A stretch of DNA of 5,003 bases from Methanosarcina sp. (GTDB taxonomy: Archaea > Halobacteriota > Methanosarcinia > Methanosarcinales > Methanosarcinaceae): NCBI GenBank assembly GCA_017883485.1, contig JADGNM010000226.1, positions 1 to 5,003 on the forward strand, in the 5' to 3' direction. The notes below the pieces were generated by a model. That model worked only from the letters and a program-made list of their open reading frames with translations, was not told the origin of the DNA and searched no databases. Position 1 is the stretch's first letter. Each line of letters opens with the position of its first letter. Positions 4,828 through 5,003 of this stretch are shown in pieces. A program made the translations under genes and the position numbers.

Positions 4828-5003
4828 TTAAGGTATAATAAAAATATAAATAAAGATATTTTTGTTATCGATGTCGTTTTTGATGAGCATGTATAAAATG
4901 AAATCATAGAGCTATTCTCAAAGTGAAAAATTGAAGTCCTTTTTTAATATCATCCAATGAAAAAGAGATTTCGGGAAAAAATGAGTATTAGACTTTGCTT
5001 TCA
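4828..5003. other. AT-rich window end without a supported gene
   Basis: No gene, RNA or clear repeat is recognised. A plus-strand frame from ATG 4957 stays open to the window edge (MKKRFREKMSIRLCF) but lacks a ribosome binding site. A minus-strand stretch at 4904-4987 reads FFPEISFSLDDIKKGLQFF and looks somewhat protein-like, but it is only 27 residues between stops. Either could be the edge of a gene or relic lying to the right. Confidence 0.3.

Noticed and set aside
4957..5003. Possible gene start at ATG 4957 or 4981 running off the window
   Set aside because: No Shine-Dalgarno sequence and only 15 codons are visible, so it cannot be separated from chance.
1..5003. CRISPR array, tRNA, rRNA or defence genes
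   Set aside because: No regularly spaced repeats, tRNA-like cloverleaf, rRNA motifs or defence-protein motifs were seen on either strand.

Overview
The window looks like chromosomal DNA of a methanogenic archaeon, most likely Methanosarcina or a close relative. The evidence is a gene for an F420H2:NADP oxidoreductase-like protein, a DUF2284 cysteine-rich protein relic, strong GGTGA/GGAGGT ribosome binding sites, a TTG start, AT-rich spacers with TATA-like boxes, and an IS1-type transposase relic of a kind I associate with Methanosarcina. The genus is inferred from protein style only; no search was run.

Layout from left to right. Bases 1-148 are the C-terminal end of a mannose-1-phosphate guanylyltransferase / mannose-6-phosphate isomerase (cupin domain). 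Bases 149 to about 507 hold no convincing gene, only small inverted repeats. From about 508 to 886, minus strand, lies a truncated and frameshifted IS1-family transposase. It abuts a plus-strand short-chain dehydrogenase gene (fabG-like, 885-1787). That gene is broken by a 161-bp insertion and two one-base losses. After a 33-bp tandem duplication of the translation start region comes an intact acetyl-CoA acetyltransferase (thiolase, 1833-3011). Its stop codon overlaps the ribosome binding site of a second fabG-like gene, of which only the two ends survive (3017-3166). That relic runs into the first 18 codons of an npdG-like gene, which is fused in frame to a frameshifted DUF2284 gene (3217-3623). 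An apparently intact npdG-like gene follows (3696-4403, TTG start). The last 600 bases are AT-rich: a possible promoter with no clear gene, a frameshifted minus-strand C-terminal protein relic (4640-4827), and nothing recognisable at the end.

Taken together, the plus strand records a decayed operon: 3-oxoacyl reductase, thiolase, second 3-oxoacyl reductase, F420/NADP oxidoreductase, DUF2284 protein, then F420/NADP oxidoreductase. The inferred ancestral role is condensation of acetyl-CoA to acetoacetyl-CoA and its reduction to 3-hydroxyacyl-CoA, with F420H2 as a possible source of reductant. Only the thiolase and the last npdG-like gene now look able to make full proteins. I see no new defence or mobile system. 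The interest lies in the layered decay of this acyl-CoA operon and in the rearranged start region of its surviving gene.
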